The position numbers and the translations under genes are program-made. 64,000 bases of DNA from assembly GCA_050260015.1 (NCBI GenBank), contig JBLNBN010000068.1, positions 1-64,000 of the forward strand. The letters are read 5' to 3'. Shown one piece after another: positions 54,144-63,091 of this stretch (its first letter is position 1; each line of letters opens with the position of its first letter). Below the pieces are notes generated by a model that saw nothing but the letters and a program-made list of their open reading frames with translations, had not been told where the DNA came from and made no database searches. The stretch is from JBLNBN01 sp050260015. Lineage in GTDB: Bacteria > Bacteroidota > Ignavibacteria > Kapaibacteriales > UBA2268.

Positions 54144-56141
54144 ATGGGGAATCCCTCGGATAACAAGAGACAGAACCCTTTTAATGAATTCAAAAAACCG
54201 GGCGAAAACAAAACGCCGCAAAATATGATGCGTAATTTGCTTCTTTGGTTGATTATCGGCGCAGGCGTATTAACAGTTTATATCTTTATGCAAGGCGGAG
54301 CCAAGCAGGAATGGCCGGTTTCCTACACTGAATACCAGGCCTTTTTAGATCAGGACTTGATCAAATCGGCTGTAATCACTAAATCGCAATTGAACGATTT
54401 CGAATTTAAAGGGCAATTAAAACAAAAAGTTACAGTAAATATAGACGGAAGGCCTCGGGAAATAACGAGCTTCAGGACTAAATTAGGCTTCATCGACTCA
54501 AAAACTGAAGAGATTTGGCAATCTAAAGGGATTTACTTTAAGTACGAGGAAGGGGACAACCCCTGGTGGGGCGCTATCGTATCGCTGCTGCCATGGTTGC
54601 TCCTGATCGGCGCTTACGTCTTCTTCCTACGTAGGATGCAGGGCGGCGGAGCGAACAACAAGGGAATATTTTCCTTTGGCAAGTCCAAGGCTAAGCTTAT
54701 GAGCGAAAGCGCTACGAAAATTACTTTTAACGACGTAGCGGGCGCCGACGAAGCTAAGTATGAATTGCAGGAAGTTATTGAATTCTTAAAGGAGCCCGGC
54801 AAGTTCCAAAAGCTCGGCGGCAAGATACCCCGCGGAGTGCTCCTTTTAGGACCTCCCGGAACTGGCAAGACGCTATTGGCTCGCGCCGTGGCAGGGGAGG
54901 CCGGCGTGCCTTTCCTTTCGATCTCCGGCGCGGACTTCGTCGAAATGTTCGTGGGCGTGGGCGCAAGCCGCGTGCGCGACTTGTTCGAGCAAGCTATAAA
55001 GAATTCTCCCTGTATAATATTTATCGACGAAATCGACGCCGTCGGACGTCAGCGCGGAGCCGGTCTCGGCGGCGGCCACGACGAGCGCGAGCAAACTTTA
55101 AACCAATTGCTCGTGGAGATGGACGGCTTCGAACAGAATAATGGAATAATAGTTATAGCCGCGACGAACCGCCCAGACGTGCTGGACCCCGCGCTTCTTC
55201 GCCCGGGTCGATTCGACAGGCAGGTCGTAGTCGATATGCCGGACGTTCGCGGGCGCGAAGGTATCTTCAAGGTGCATACGAAGAGAATCCCTCTTAGCCC
55301 CGACGTAAACCTGCAAATTCTAGCGAAAGGCACGCCCGGACTTTCTGGCGCCGACATTGCCAATATCGTTAACGAAGCCGCTCTCTTCGCCGCTCGCCGC
55401 AATAGCGACCGCGTAACTATGTTCGACTTCGAGAACGCTAAAGATAAAGTAATAATGGGCATCGAGCGCAAGAGCCTCGTCATTTCCGACAAAGAAAAAG
55501 AAATGACCGCTTACCACGAAATGGGCCACGCCCTAGTAGGCAAGTACCTGCCCAACGCCGATCCCGTGCATAAGGTTACTATCATTCCCCGCGGCAGGGC
55601 GCTTGGCGTAACTTCGTACTTACCGAAAGAGGATTACCACTCCTTCTCGCGCGAATACATCGAAGCGCAGCTCGTTATGCTTATGGCAGGCCGCGCGGCG
55701 GAAAGGATAATTTTCAACAACTTGACGACCGGAGCCGCTAACGATATCCAGCGAGCAACTAAATTAGCCCGGAGGATGGTATGCGATTGGGGTATGAGCG
55801 CGGCAATCGGTCCCGTAACGTACAACACGCAGCAGGAAGAAGTGTTCCTGGGACGCGAAATCTCGCAGCCAAAGGATCACTCGGAAGAGACGCAAATAAT
55901 AATCGACACCGAGGTGCGTTCGATCCTTATCGCCGCGCACGACAATGCGATAAAGATTTTATCGGAAAATATAGACATGCTGCATAAGACGTCGCGTATC
56001 TTGCTCGAACGCGAAATACTCGACGGCGAAGAGCTCGACATTATACTGGCAGGCGGCGAATTGCCCCCGCTTACGAAGCAGCAGCTCAACGCTATGCGTT
56101 CTATGGATTTAAATAAAGATCAAGCTGAAAAGCAAATGTAA
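54144..56141 (+). CDS. ftsH: ATP-dependent zinc metalloprotease FtsH
   Basis: A 665-residue inner-membrane AAA protease degrading membrane and soluble proteins. Two membrane segments (LLLWLIIGAGVLTVYIFM and WGAIVSLLPWLLLIGAYVFF) flank a periplasmic domain. The AAA region has GPPGTGKTLLARAVAGEA (Walker A, about 236), IIFIDEIDAVGRQRG (Walker B), and ATNRPDVLDPALLRPGRFDR (second region of homology). The peptidase motif HEMGH is at 458-462 and the third zinc ligand lies later in the peptidase domain. GGAGG nine nt upstream supports the ATG. It ends before a good hairpin at 56156-56187. Confidence 0.98.
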   Translation: MGNPSDNKRQNPFNEFKKPGENKTPQNMMRNLLLWLIIGAGVLTVYIFMQGGAKQEWPVSYTEYQAFLDQDLIKSAVITKSQLNDFEFKGQLKQKVTVNIDGRPREITSFRTKLGFIDSKTEEIWQSKGIYFKYEEGDNPWWGAIVSLLPWLLLIGAYVFFLRRMQGGGANNKGIFSFGKSKAKLMSESATKITFNDVAGADEAKYELQEVIEFLKEPGKFQKLGGKIPRGVLLLGPPGTGKTLLARAVAGEAGVPFLSISGADFVEMFVGVGASRVRDLFEQAIKNSPCIIFIDEIDAVGRQRGAGLGGGHDEREQTLNQLLVEMDGFEQNNGIIVIAATNRPDVLDPALLRPGRFDRQVVVDMPDVRGREGIFKVHTKRIPLSPDVNLQILAKGTPGLSGADIANIVNEAALFAARRNSDRVTMFDFENAKDKVIMGIERKSLVISDKEKEMTAYHEMGHALVGKYLPNADPVHKVTIIPRGRALGVTSYLPKEDYHSFSREYIEAQLVMLMAGRAAERIIFNNLTTGAANDIQRATKLARRMVCDWGMSAAIGPVTYNTQQEEVFLGREISQPKDHSEETQIIIDTEVRSILIAAHDNAIKILSENIDMLHKTSRILLEREILDGEELDIILAGGELPPLTKQQLNAMRSMDLNKDQAEKQM

Positions 56142-56155
56142 TAAATAGAATGAAG

Positions 56156-56187
56156 CGCCGCGTATTTAAAATATATGCGCGGCGTTT
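56156..56187 (+). terminator. Terminator after ftsH
   Basis: A 10-bp stem (56156-56165 with 56175-56184, one G-U pair) followed by TTTCGTTTATTTTT. It closes the tilS-hpt-ftsH group. Confidence 0.65.
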
Positions 56188-56275
56188 CGTTTATTTTTAA
56201 TACATGTATATATTTATTGAATTTTATTTCTCAAACAAAAAATTACGTATCTTTTACAAGACGAAAGGGTATAAC

Positions 56276-58111
56276 TTGAAGACTGTACAGATCTCATTAG
56301 ACAGGACACGCGAACTCTGGCAGAGACAAAAAGGAATGTGCGCTCTGACTGGGAAAAAATTTGAAAATGAAACGGACGCTTCCGACAGGATATACTTACA
56401 ACTCGACGAGAGCGGCGAACCGGCTGGCGACAACATAGTGATGGTTTGGAAAAGCGCCGACGAACTCGCGGAATTGGAATCCGGGGTTCGTAAAGCGCGG
56501 AAATATAATTTTCCTTATGCCGGCTTTAGCGAATATTCCGAGGAAGAACGACTCCGCGACGCCCGCGAATTGACCGAATCCGCCCTGCAAAAAGCCGAAT
56601 CGATGGACCGTTACAACGACGCCAGGACGCTGCTTCGCGAAGCCCAACAAACTGTCGGCTCGCTTGCGCCACGCGGGGAAGCGAACGACGAATTGCGCGA
56701 TGCGCTTAACGCAGGCCTGGACAAAATAAATCAGAAACAAAACGAAGAAAAAGATAAATTTGAGCGCGAATCCGCCGAGAATTATGACCAGCTTGTCGGC
56801 AAGATAAACGAAGCAATCGAGACTGCGCGCTCCATGGAAAGCTTCAAAGAGGCGCGCCAGACGCTAATGAACGCGCAGGCCCTCTATAAGGACGCGACGC
56901 TCGCACGCAAACGCCGCGACGAATTCAACGCGATCATCCAAAAAGCGCTCGAAGAACTAAACGAACGGCAGCGCGCCGATCGCGAAAACTACGAGATGGA
57001 GTGCATAGAAAACTACCACGCGATGAAAGCGAAGATCGAGGAGGGAGTGCGGGCCGCCGAAGCCGCCACGAATTACGGCAAAGCCCGCGAAAGACTCATC
57101 GCGCTGCAGGGAGAAATAAAATCCCTAAAGCTAATGCCCGGCAACCGCGAGGAACTTTACCAGATTATCCGCACCGCGTTCGAAGGGATAAACGAACGCC
57201 AATCGAAGGAAAGGAAAGAATTTGATAAAGAGACTACCGATAATTATGAAAAGATAAAAGTAGTCGTGGACGAAGCAATTGATTTCGCTCAAAAATCCCC
57301 AATGTACAAGGACGCGCGCGAAGCTCTCATTGCAGCTCAGGGCCAGATAAAAGGCTTGAGATTGCGCAACGAGCATCGCGACGAGCTCTATGGCCGTATC
57401 CGCGCCGTATTCGAGGATCTGAATCGCCGTCAGACTGCAGAAAAAGAAGGATTCGAACAGGAAACCTCCGAAAATTATGCAAGATTGCTCGCGCGAATTG
57501 AAGAAATCCACGAAAGCATCAGCGATAAATCCGAGTTTAAGATAATCCGCGATAACCTGATCGCAGTACAGAGCGAAGTGAAGATCGCAAAATTAAAGCG
57601 CGAGCAGCGCAACGAGCTCTTTGCCAAGCTGCGCCGTTCCTTTGCCAAGTTCGACGAAGTTAAGGATAATTACTTCGCCAATCGTCGCGAGATGAAGAAG
57701 AATAAGCTCGGCGGTATAAAAGAAACTCTCGAAAGCAAGCTCGCCCGCTTGGAAGAATCGCTCTCGCGCGACCGCGATTCGCTCGCGTTCCAGCTCGGAA
57801 AGTTGGACCAGGTCCGCGAAGGCGAAAAGCAAGAAGAAATTAAAGCGGAAATTCAGGCTAAGATCGCCGAGATAGAAGCAAGACTCCGCGAAAAGCAAGA
57901 AAAAATAGCGGAGACCATAAAAAGGCTCGAGGACATCGACGCTGAAATTATTTGGGAAGAGCAGGAAGCCAACGCTCGCCGCGCCGAAAACGCTCCCGAA
58001 GGCGCCGCCCCGGAAGCCGCTGAGAACGTCGAAGCTACCAACGCCGGCGAACTCGGAAATATGCCCGACGAAACGACGGAGAAAGACGCTAACGACGAAA
58101 GTAAGGAATAA
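56276..58111 (+). CDS. Tandem 77-residue repeat protein, DUF349-like, with HNH-like N-terminus
   Basis: An ORF of 611 residues from TTG 56276, which follows AAAGGG at a 6-nt gap; an ATG at 56204 would add an unlikely AT-coded leader. The N-terminus reads LWQRQKGMCALTGKKF, then GDNIVMVWKSADELA, the layout of an HNH nuclease edge, but the catalytic DH residues are missing. Then come repeats: units starting at 56777, 57008, 57239 and 57470 are spaced by exactly 231 nt (77 residues), each opening with (E/D)NY followed by a K-I or I-E-E pattern, then AR..LI.AQ and R.EL/DEL, closing with (L/I)N(E/R)RQ..E. One degenerate unit (about 82 residues) precedes them and a 65-residue one ends the array. The style matches DUF349, a domain known to occur in up to five copies, but I cannot confirm it. 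The C-terminal third is coiled coil, with a Glu/Ala-rich acidic tail. Cytoplasmic; function unknown. Confidence 0.7.
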   Translation: MKTVQISLDRTRELWQRQKGMCALTGKKFENETDASDRIYLQLDESGEPAGDNIVMVWKSADELAELESGVRKARKYNFPYAGFSEYSEEERLRDARELTESALQKAESMDRYNDARTLLREAQQTVGSLAPRGEANDELRDALNAGLDKINQKQNEEKDKFERESAENYDQLVGKINEAIETARSMESFKEARQTLMNAQALYKDATLARKRRDEFNAIIQKALEELNERQRADRENYEMECIENYHAMKAKIEEGVRAAEAATNYGKARERLIALQGEIKSLKLMPGNREELYQIIRTAFEGINERQSKERKEFDKETTDNYEKIKVVVDEAIDFAQKSPMYKDAREALIAAQGQIKGLRLRNEHRDELYGRIRAVFEDLNRRQTAEKEGFEQETSENYARLLARIEEIHESISDKSEFKIIRDNLIAVQSEVKIAKLKREQRNELFAKLRRSFAKFDEVKDNYFANRREMKKNKLGGIKETLESKLARLEESLSRDRDSLAFQLGKLDQVREGEKQEEIKAEIQAKIAEIEARLREKQEKIAETIKRLEDIDAEIIWEEQEANARRAENAPEGAAPEAAENVEATNAGELGNMPDETTEKDANDESKE

Positions 58112-58180
58112 TTTACCGGAATATTCTTATTTTTATCGTTTGAATAATTAACGCTTACTAAAATCAATTTTGGAAAAAGC

Positions 58181-59893
58181 ATGATGAAAAAGCAGATTGC
58201 AAAATTTGCGACGGCGGCTTTTGCGCTTGCCGTACTCTCCCTGCCGTTTACGGCTTGCGGGAAGAAAGGAAACGATCCCCAGATGGAAAAGCAGCTAAAG
58301 GAATTTATCCAGGAATACGAGAAAACTGCCAAGCCGCTCTATCGCGATTGGCAATTGGCTTACTTTAACGCGTCGATAAACTCTACGCCGGAAAATTGGG
58401 ATAAGGTTGCCGCATACGAAATGCAGGTCAATTCCTTCCTCTCCGACAAAGCCAGGTTTGCAAGGCTTAAAAAGATTTACGATTCCAAGGCCGTCGGCGA
58501 CGAAATGCTTTCGCGCCAGTTAAAAGTAATTTACAACGAATTTATGGCCAAGCAGATCGACACCAACAAGCTAAACGAAATGACTAAAATGAGCAGCCAA
58601 ATCGAGCTGAAATACTCTAATTTCCGCGCCGTTGTCGATGGCAAAAAGCTGAGCGATAACGACGTTGAAACGGTATTAAAGACTTCGATCGACAGCAAAC
58701 AGTTAGAAAAGACATGGCTTGCCCATAAATCAATAGGTCCGCTCGTCGCCCAGGATATTATCAATCTCGTAAAGAAGCGCAACGAAGCCGCTCGCGAGCT
58801 TGGTTTCAAGAATTATCATGACATGAGCCTTCGCCTAAGCGACCAGGACCCCGAAGAGATTAGCAAGCTCTTCGACGAATTGGACAATTTAACCCGCGAC
58901 GCGTTCAAGAACCTTAAGGCGGACATGGATTCCAAATTGGCCGCCCGCTTAAAGATCAAACCCGAAGAATTAATGCCCTGGCACTATCAGAATAGATATT
59001 TCCAGGAAGCTCCGCAGATCTATTCGCTTGATCTTGATCAATATTACAAAGGCAAGGACCTCGTTAAGCTTACCAGCCAATACTACGCCGGGTTGGACGT
59101 GCCCTGCGACGACATCATAGCCCGCAGCGACCTTTTCGAGAAGCCTAACAAGAATCAGCATGCCTATTGCATTAATATAGATCGCGACGCTAAGGATATC
59201 CGCGTGCTCTGCAACGTAAAGGACGACTCCAAATGGGCTGAAACCATGCTCCACGAGTTTGGCCATGGCATTTACGAGAAATATTACGACGAGAACCTTC
59301 CCTGGGCTCTAAAGACGCCCGCGCACATCTTCACTACCGAAGCAATCGCGATGATGTTCGGAAGAATGCCCAGCAGCCCCCAATGGATGCTCGATATGAA
59401 GGTAATCGATCAGAACCAAATGGGAACTATCGGCGACGTGCCCTCGAAAATACTACGCCTTCAGCAGCTCGTTTTCAGCCGCTGGTCGCAGGTAATGTAC
59501 AGGTTCGAGAAATCGATGTACGAGAATCCCGACCAGGACTTGAACAAGCTCTGGTGGGACCTCGTAGAGAAGTACCAGATGATCAAGCGCCCCGCGGGCA
59601 GAACGTCCCCGGACTGGGCTACGAAGATCCATATTGCAACCAGCCCCTGCTACTACCATAACTATCACTTGGGCGAACTCTTCGCCTCGCAGCTCTATTA
59701 CGCAATTAACAAGAACGTATTAAAGCAAGACCCTGCAAAGAGTAATTCCTGGGTAGGCAGAAAAGAGGTCGGCGATTTCCTTAAGAAGAACGTCTTTGGC
59801 GTCGGCGCCCGTTACTACTGGAACGACATGATAGAAAAAGCTACCGGCGAAAAATTAACCGCTAAGTACTATGCGATGCAATTCGTCAAGTAA
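58181..59893 (+). CDS. M2-type (ACE-like) zinc metallopeptidase lipoprotein
   Basis: A 570-residue protein. Its N-terminus KKQIAKFATAAFALAVLSLP followed by FTAC is a lipoprotein signal with a Cys-lipidation site. The body has HEFGH at 358-362 (LHEFGHGIYEKYYD) and a likely third zinc ligand Glu387 in FTTEAIAMMFGRM, about 25 residues later. Upstream helices (YEKTAKPLYRDWQLAYFNASINST) and YYHNYHLGELFASQLYYA near the C-terminus resemble the peptidase M2 (angiotensin-converting-enzyme) family more than the M3 family. It should be anchored in the outer or inner membrane facing the periplasm and act as a peptidase; the substrates are unknown. A terminator follows at 59972-60004. Confidence 0.87.
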   Translation: MMKKQIAKFATAAFALAVLSLPFTACGKKGNDPQMEKQLKEFIQEYEKTAKPLYRDWQLAYFNASINSTPENWDKVAAYEMQVNSFLSDKARFARLKKIYDSKAVGDEMLSRQLKVIYNEFMAKQIDTNKLNEMTKMSSQIELKYSNFRAVVDGKKLSDNDVETVLKTSIDSKQLEKTWLAHKSIGPLVAQDIINLVKKRNEAARELGFKNYHDMSLRLSDQDPEEISKLFDELDNLTRDAFKNLKADMDSKLAARLKIKPEELMPWHYQNRYFQEAPQIYSLDLDQYYKGKDLVKLTSQYYAGLDVPCDDIIARSDLFEKPNKNQHAYCINIDRDAKDIRVLCNVKDDSKWAETMLHEFGHGIYEKYYDENLPWALKTPAHIFTTEAIAMMFGRMPSSPQWMLDMKVIDQNQMGTIGDVPSKILRLQQLVFSRWSQVMYRFEKSMYENPDQDLNKLWWDLVEKYQMIKRPAGRTSPDWATKIHIATSPCYYHNYHLGELFASQLYYAINKNVLKQDPAKSNSWVGRKEVGDFLKKNVFGVGARYYWNDMIEKATGEKLTAKYYAMQFVK

Positions 59894-59971
59894 AGCGGTA
59901 TATAGCAAACTGCGTTAATGTAATTAAACTATATAAGTTTACGAACGCTAATCGCAGAAGAGAAGAAAATA

Positions 59972-60004
59972 AAGCTCCGCAAATCAAACTTGCGGAGCTT
60001 TTTT
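59972..60004 (+). terminator. Terminator after the metallopeptidase gene
   Basis: An 11-bp stem AAGCTCCGCAA/TTGCGGAGCTT with a 7-nt loop and a T-run, about 80 nt past the stop. Confidence 0.85.
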
Positions 60005-60043
60005 AATGCGATAAAAATCGTTCATAAATCAAAGAAACTTTAG

Positions 60044-60066
60044 TAAATTTGCAGTTCGTAGTTTTG
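60044..60066 (+). promoter_or_regulatory. Two TAnnTTTG elements upstream of lpxC
   Basis: TAAATTTG (60044-60051) and TAGTTTTG (60059-60066) both fit the Bacteroidota -7 pattern and lie 52-74 nt before the lpxC start. Neither has a clear TTTG box at the usual distance, so only one, if either, may be used. Confidence 0.35.
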
Positions 60067-60117
60067 TCGCTTTGCTAATTGCGCGGCTGAATTTTTTACT
60101 AACAATCAGAAGAGTGC

Positions 60118-61512
60118 ATGGAAAAACAAAGGACAATTGAAAAATCTGTATCGTTTTCCGGTATTGGTCTCCACACAGGGAACCCTTCCGTTATAACGTT
60201 TCATCCGGCCCCGGAAAATTACGGGTACAGATTTGTCCGTACAGACCTTGAAAACATCGTTGAAATACCGGCATTGACCGAGTACGTCGTCGATTTGTCT
60301 CGGGGCACGACTCTCGGCAAGGATGGAATATGCGTCCACACCGTCGAGCACGTCTTAGCCTCTCTCGCCGGATTAAAAATAGATAATTGCAAAATCGAGC
60401 TCTCAGCTAACGAACCCCCTGTGGTTGACGGCAGCTCTATGCCGTACGTAGAGGCTTTGCTCCAGGCCGGCTTCCGCGAGCAGGACGCCGAGCGCGAATA
60501 TTTCGTCGTCGAGGAAACAGTTCGCTACACCAACGAAGCCAAGCAAGTAGACATAGTGGCGCTCCCTACCGACGATTTCCGCATTACGGTAATGATCGAC
60601 TACTTCAACCCGGCGTTGGGCAGCCAGCACACCGGGCTTTTTGATCTTGAAAAAGAATTTGTTAACGAATTTGCCCCGGCCCGCACTTTTTGCTTCCTAA
60701 CGGAAGTGGAAATGCTGCACCAGCAGGGCTTAATTAAAGGCGGCAGCCTCGAGAGCGCGCTCGTCATAGTCGACAAGGAAATGAACGACGGCGAGCTTAA
60801 TTCTATAAAAGAACTCTTTAGATTGAACGAAGCCCCGGAGCTGGGCGAAAACGGGTTCCTTAATAATACTAAGCTTAGATTTAAGAATGAGCCCGCTCGC
60901 CATAAGTTGCTGGACATGATCGGCGATCTAACTTTAATCGGCGTGCCGATAAAGGCCCAAATCCTTGCCGCTCGCCCCGGTCACGCTTCCAATTTCGAAT
61001 TTGCAAAAAAAATTCGCGCTCTCTATTTAGAGCAGAAGCGCACCCGCAAATATAAACCGGGCAAGCATACCGAAATCGTAATGGATATCCAGAAGATATT
61101 TGAAATGCTTCCTCATCGCTATCCATTCCTCTTAGTCGATAGGATAATTGATTACGACGAAGAGAACGAAACGATTATCGGCTACAAGAACGTAACGATC
61201 AACGAGCCCTTCTTCAACGGGCATTTCCCGGGCAAACCGATAATGCCGGGCGTGCTGATACTCGAAGCGATGGCTCAAACCGGCGGGATCATGATGTTCC
61301 ACAAGATAGCGGACCCGGTAAAGAAGCTCGCTTTCTTCACAAGAATCAATAACGCGAAATTTAAAAACCCCGTGCTGCCCGGAGACCAGGTGGTTTTCGA
61401 ACTTAAAAAGGTCGGCAGCAGGCTTAATATATTTATGTTTAAAGCGACGGCCTACGTTAACGGCTCGGTGGTTGCCGAGGCTGAACTCCAGGCCGCAATA
61501 GTTGATAGGTAA
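60118..61512 (+). CDS. LpxC-FabZ bifunctional enzyme
   Basis: A 464-residue fusion. Residues 1 to about 305 are LpxC, the zinc deacetylase committing lipid A synthesis: FSGIGLHTGNPSVITFHPAP, HTVEHVLASLAGL with the zinc His, VVDGSSMPYVEALLQ, FAPARTFCFLTEVE and ARHKLLDMIGDLTL. From about 325 is FabZ, the 3-hydroxyacyl-ACP dehydratase: FEMLPHRYPFLLVDRI with the catalytic His, and GHFPGKPIMPGVLILEAMAQ with the Glu. The LpxC-FabZ fusion is an established feature of Bacteroidetes/Chlorobi. lpxA starts 2 nt after the stop. This is a key taxonomic marker. Confidence 0.97.
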   Translation: MEKQRTIEKSVSFSGIGLHTGNPSVITFHPAPENYGYRFVRTDLENIVEIPALTEYVVDLSRGTTLGKDGICVHTVEHVLASLAGLKIDNCKIELSANEPPVVDGSSMPYVEALLQAGFREQDAEREYFVVEETVRYTNEAKQVDIVALPTDDFRITVMIDYFNPALGSQHTGLFDLEKEFVNEFAPARTFCFLTEVEMLHQQGLIKGGSLESALVIVDKEMNDGELNSIKELFRLNEAPELGENGFLNNTKLRFKNEPARHKLLDMIGDLTLIGVPIKAQILAARPGHASNFEFAKKIRALYLEQKRTRKYKPGKHTEIVMDIQKIFEMLPHRYPFLLVDRIIDYDEENETIIGYKNVTINEPFFNGHFPGKPIMPGVLILEAMAQTGGIMMFHKIADPVKKLAFFTRINNAKFKNPVLPGDQVVFELKKVGSRLNIFMFKATAYVNGSVVAEAELQAAIVDR

Positions 61513-61514
61513 AC

Positions 61515-62291
61515 ATGGGCGTAACTATTCATCCTTCAGCGATTGTCTCGCCGAAAGCTAAGCTTGGCGAAGACGTAAAGATTGGCGCATTTACTATAAT
61601 TGAAGACGACGTAGAAGTTGGCGACGGAACTGAAATTCGTTCCTCCGTAGTGTTAGCCGGCGGCGCGAGGATCGGCGCGAAATGCCGCATCTGCGCCGGG
61701 GCAGTGATCGGGACGGAACCGCAGGACCTTAAATTCCAGGGCGAATCGACGTACGCTTACGTTGGCGAGAATACGCTCGTGCGCGAGTACGTAACGATCA
61801 ACCGTGGCACCCACGAGACGGGCGAAAGCCGCGTCGGCGCGAATTGTATGATAATGGCCTATTGCCATGTAGCGCACGATTGCCAGGTGGGCGATAACGT
61901 TATAATGTCCAACGTAACGCAGCTTGGCGGCCACGTCACGATCAAGGATTGGGTCGTGCTCGGCGGCGTCGTTAAGGTGCATCAATTCTGCAAGATCGGC
62001 GCCCACGCGATGATCGGGGCGGATTGCAAAATAGTTAAGGACGTTCCTCCTTTTACCTTGATCGGTCGCATGCCGCCGCAGGTCGAGGGCGTTAATAAGG
62101 TTGGTTTGCGCCGGCGTGGCTTTTCAATGGAAGCGATCCAGGAAATTGAAAAGTTCTACGATACGATCCTATTTTCCGGCTTGAACAATAAGGACGGGAT
62201 AGAGGAGATCCGCCGCCGCGGGAATATCATACCCGAAGTGCAGCAGTGCATCGATTTTATCGAGAGCTCCACTCGCGGCATCCACAGATAA
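61515..62291 (+). CDS. lpxA: UDP-GlcNAc acyltransferase
   Basis: A 258-residue left-handed beta-helix acyltransferase that starts lipid A synthesis with 3-hydroxyacyl-ACP and UDP-GlcNAc. Hexapeptide repeats run through residues about 1-180 (IHPSAIVSPKAKLGEDVKIG; GTEPQDLKFQG; VTINRGTHETGESRVG; AYCHVAHDCQVGDNVIMSN), with the catalytic His in CHVAHDCQVG and HQFCKIGAHAMIG downstream. The C-terminal helical part is also conserved (GLRRRGFSMEAIQEIEKFY). It follows lpxC-fabZ by 2 nt, an operon for envelope and fatty-acid synthesis. Confidence 0.97.
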   Translation: MGVTIHPSAIVSPKAKLGEDVKIGAFTIIEDDVEVGDGTEIRSSVVLAGGARIGAKCRICAGAVIGTEPQDLKFQGESTYAYVGENTLVREYVTINRGTHETGESRVGANCMIMAYCHVAHDCQVGDNVIMSNVTQLGGHVTIKDWVVLGGVVKVHQFCKIGAHAMIGADCKIVKDVPPFTLIGRMPPQVEGVNKVGLRRRGFSMEAIQEIEKFYDTILFSGLNNKDGIEEIRRRGNIIPEVQQCIDFIESSTRGIHR

Positions 62292-62330
62292 TTTTGATAC
62301 ATTTAACTTTAAAATACAATTGGAGAATAA

Positions 62331-63080
62331 ATGAACATATTAGTTTGCGTTTCGAGAGTGCCCGATACCGCTTCGCGCATTAATATTGCGTCGGACGGCA
62401 AGAGCTACGACAAAACGGGCATCAAATTTATCGTCAATCCCTACGACGAATTCGCGCTTGAAGAGGGCTTGCGCCTTCGCGAAAAGAACGGGGGAACGGT
62501 AACGGCTTTGGTAGTCGGCGGCGAGCAAGCCGTTGAAAACCTCCGCACCGCGCTCGCTATGGGCGTCGATAAAGCAGTTTTAGTCAAAGCGGACGCCGAA
62601 GGTCGCGACTCCTATTACGTCGCTGAGAACATCGCCGCGTACGCCCGCGAAATCAATCCCGACATTATCCTTATGGGCCGCCAGAGCGTCGATTTCGATT
62701 CTCTTCAAATGCCCGCCCTCGTCGGCGAAGCGCTTGGTATGCCTTCCGTATCGGTGGTAGCTAAATTGACGATCGACGGAACGAAAGTAACTGCCGAGCG
62801 CGACATCGAAGGCGGAAAGGAAACAGTCGAAACTACGCTTCCCTGCATTATCTCCGCGCAAAAGGGACTTAACGATCCCCGCTATCCCAAGCTTCCCGAC
62901 ATCATGAAAGCTAAATCCAAACCGATCGAGCAGCGCGAAGCAGTCGCAGCGGACAGCCGCGTTGAAACGATTAAAATGGAAATTCCATCCAAGTCCCGCG
63001 CAGGCAAGATACTTGGCGACAGCGACGCCGACATCGACGAATTGGTTCGCATTTTACACGAAGAAGCAAAAGTAATATAA
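62331..63080 (+). CDS. etfB: Electron transfer flavoprotein beta subunit
   Basis: A 249-residue EtfB, which binds AMP and with EtfA accepts electrons from acyl-CoA dehydrogenases and related flavoenzymes. Motifs: ILVCVSRVPDTASRINI, FIVNPYDEFALEEGLRL, RTALAMGVDKAVLV, ILMGRQSVDFDSLQMPALVGE and LPCIISAQKGLNDPRYP. GGAG seven nt upstream of the ATG. etfA starts 11 nt after its stop. Confidence 0.96.
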   Translation: MNILVCVSRVPDTASRINIASDGKSYDKTGIKFIVNPYDEFALEEGLRLREKNGGTVTALVVGGEQAVENLRTALAMGVDKAVLVKADAEGRDSYYVAENIAAYAREINPDIILMGRQSVDFDSLQMPALVGEALGMPSVSVVAKLTIDGTKVTAERDIEGGKETVETTLPCIISAQKGLNDPRYPKLPDIMKAKSKPIEQREAVAADSRVETIKMEIPSKSRAGKILGDSDADIDELVRILHEEAKVI

Positions 63081-63091
63081 GGAAGCGATAA

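Noticed and set aside
56204..56275. ATG start at 56204 for the repeat protein
   Set aside because: The leader codes for an AT-rich, unlikely peptide; the TTG at 56276 with AAAGGG upstream is better supported.
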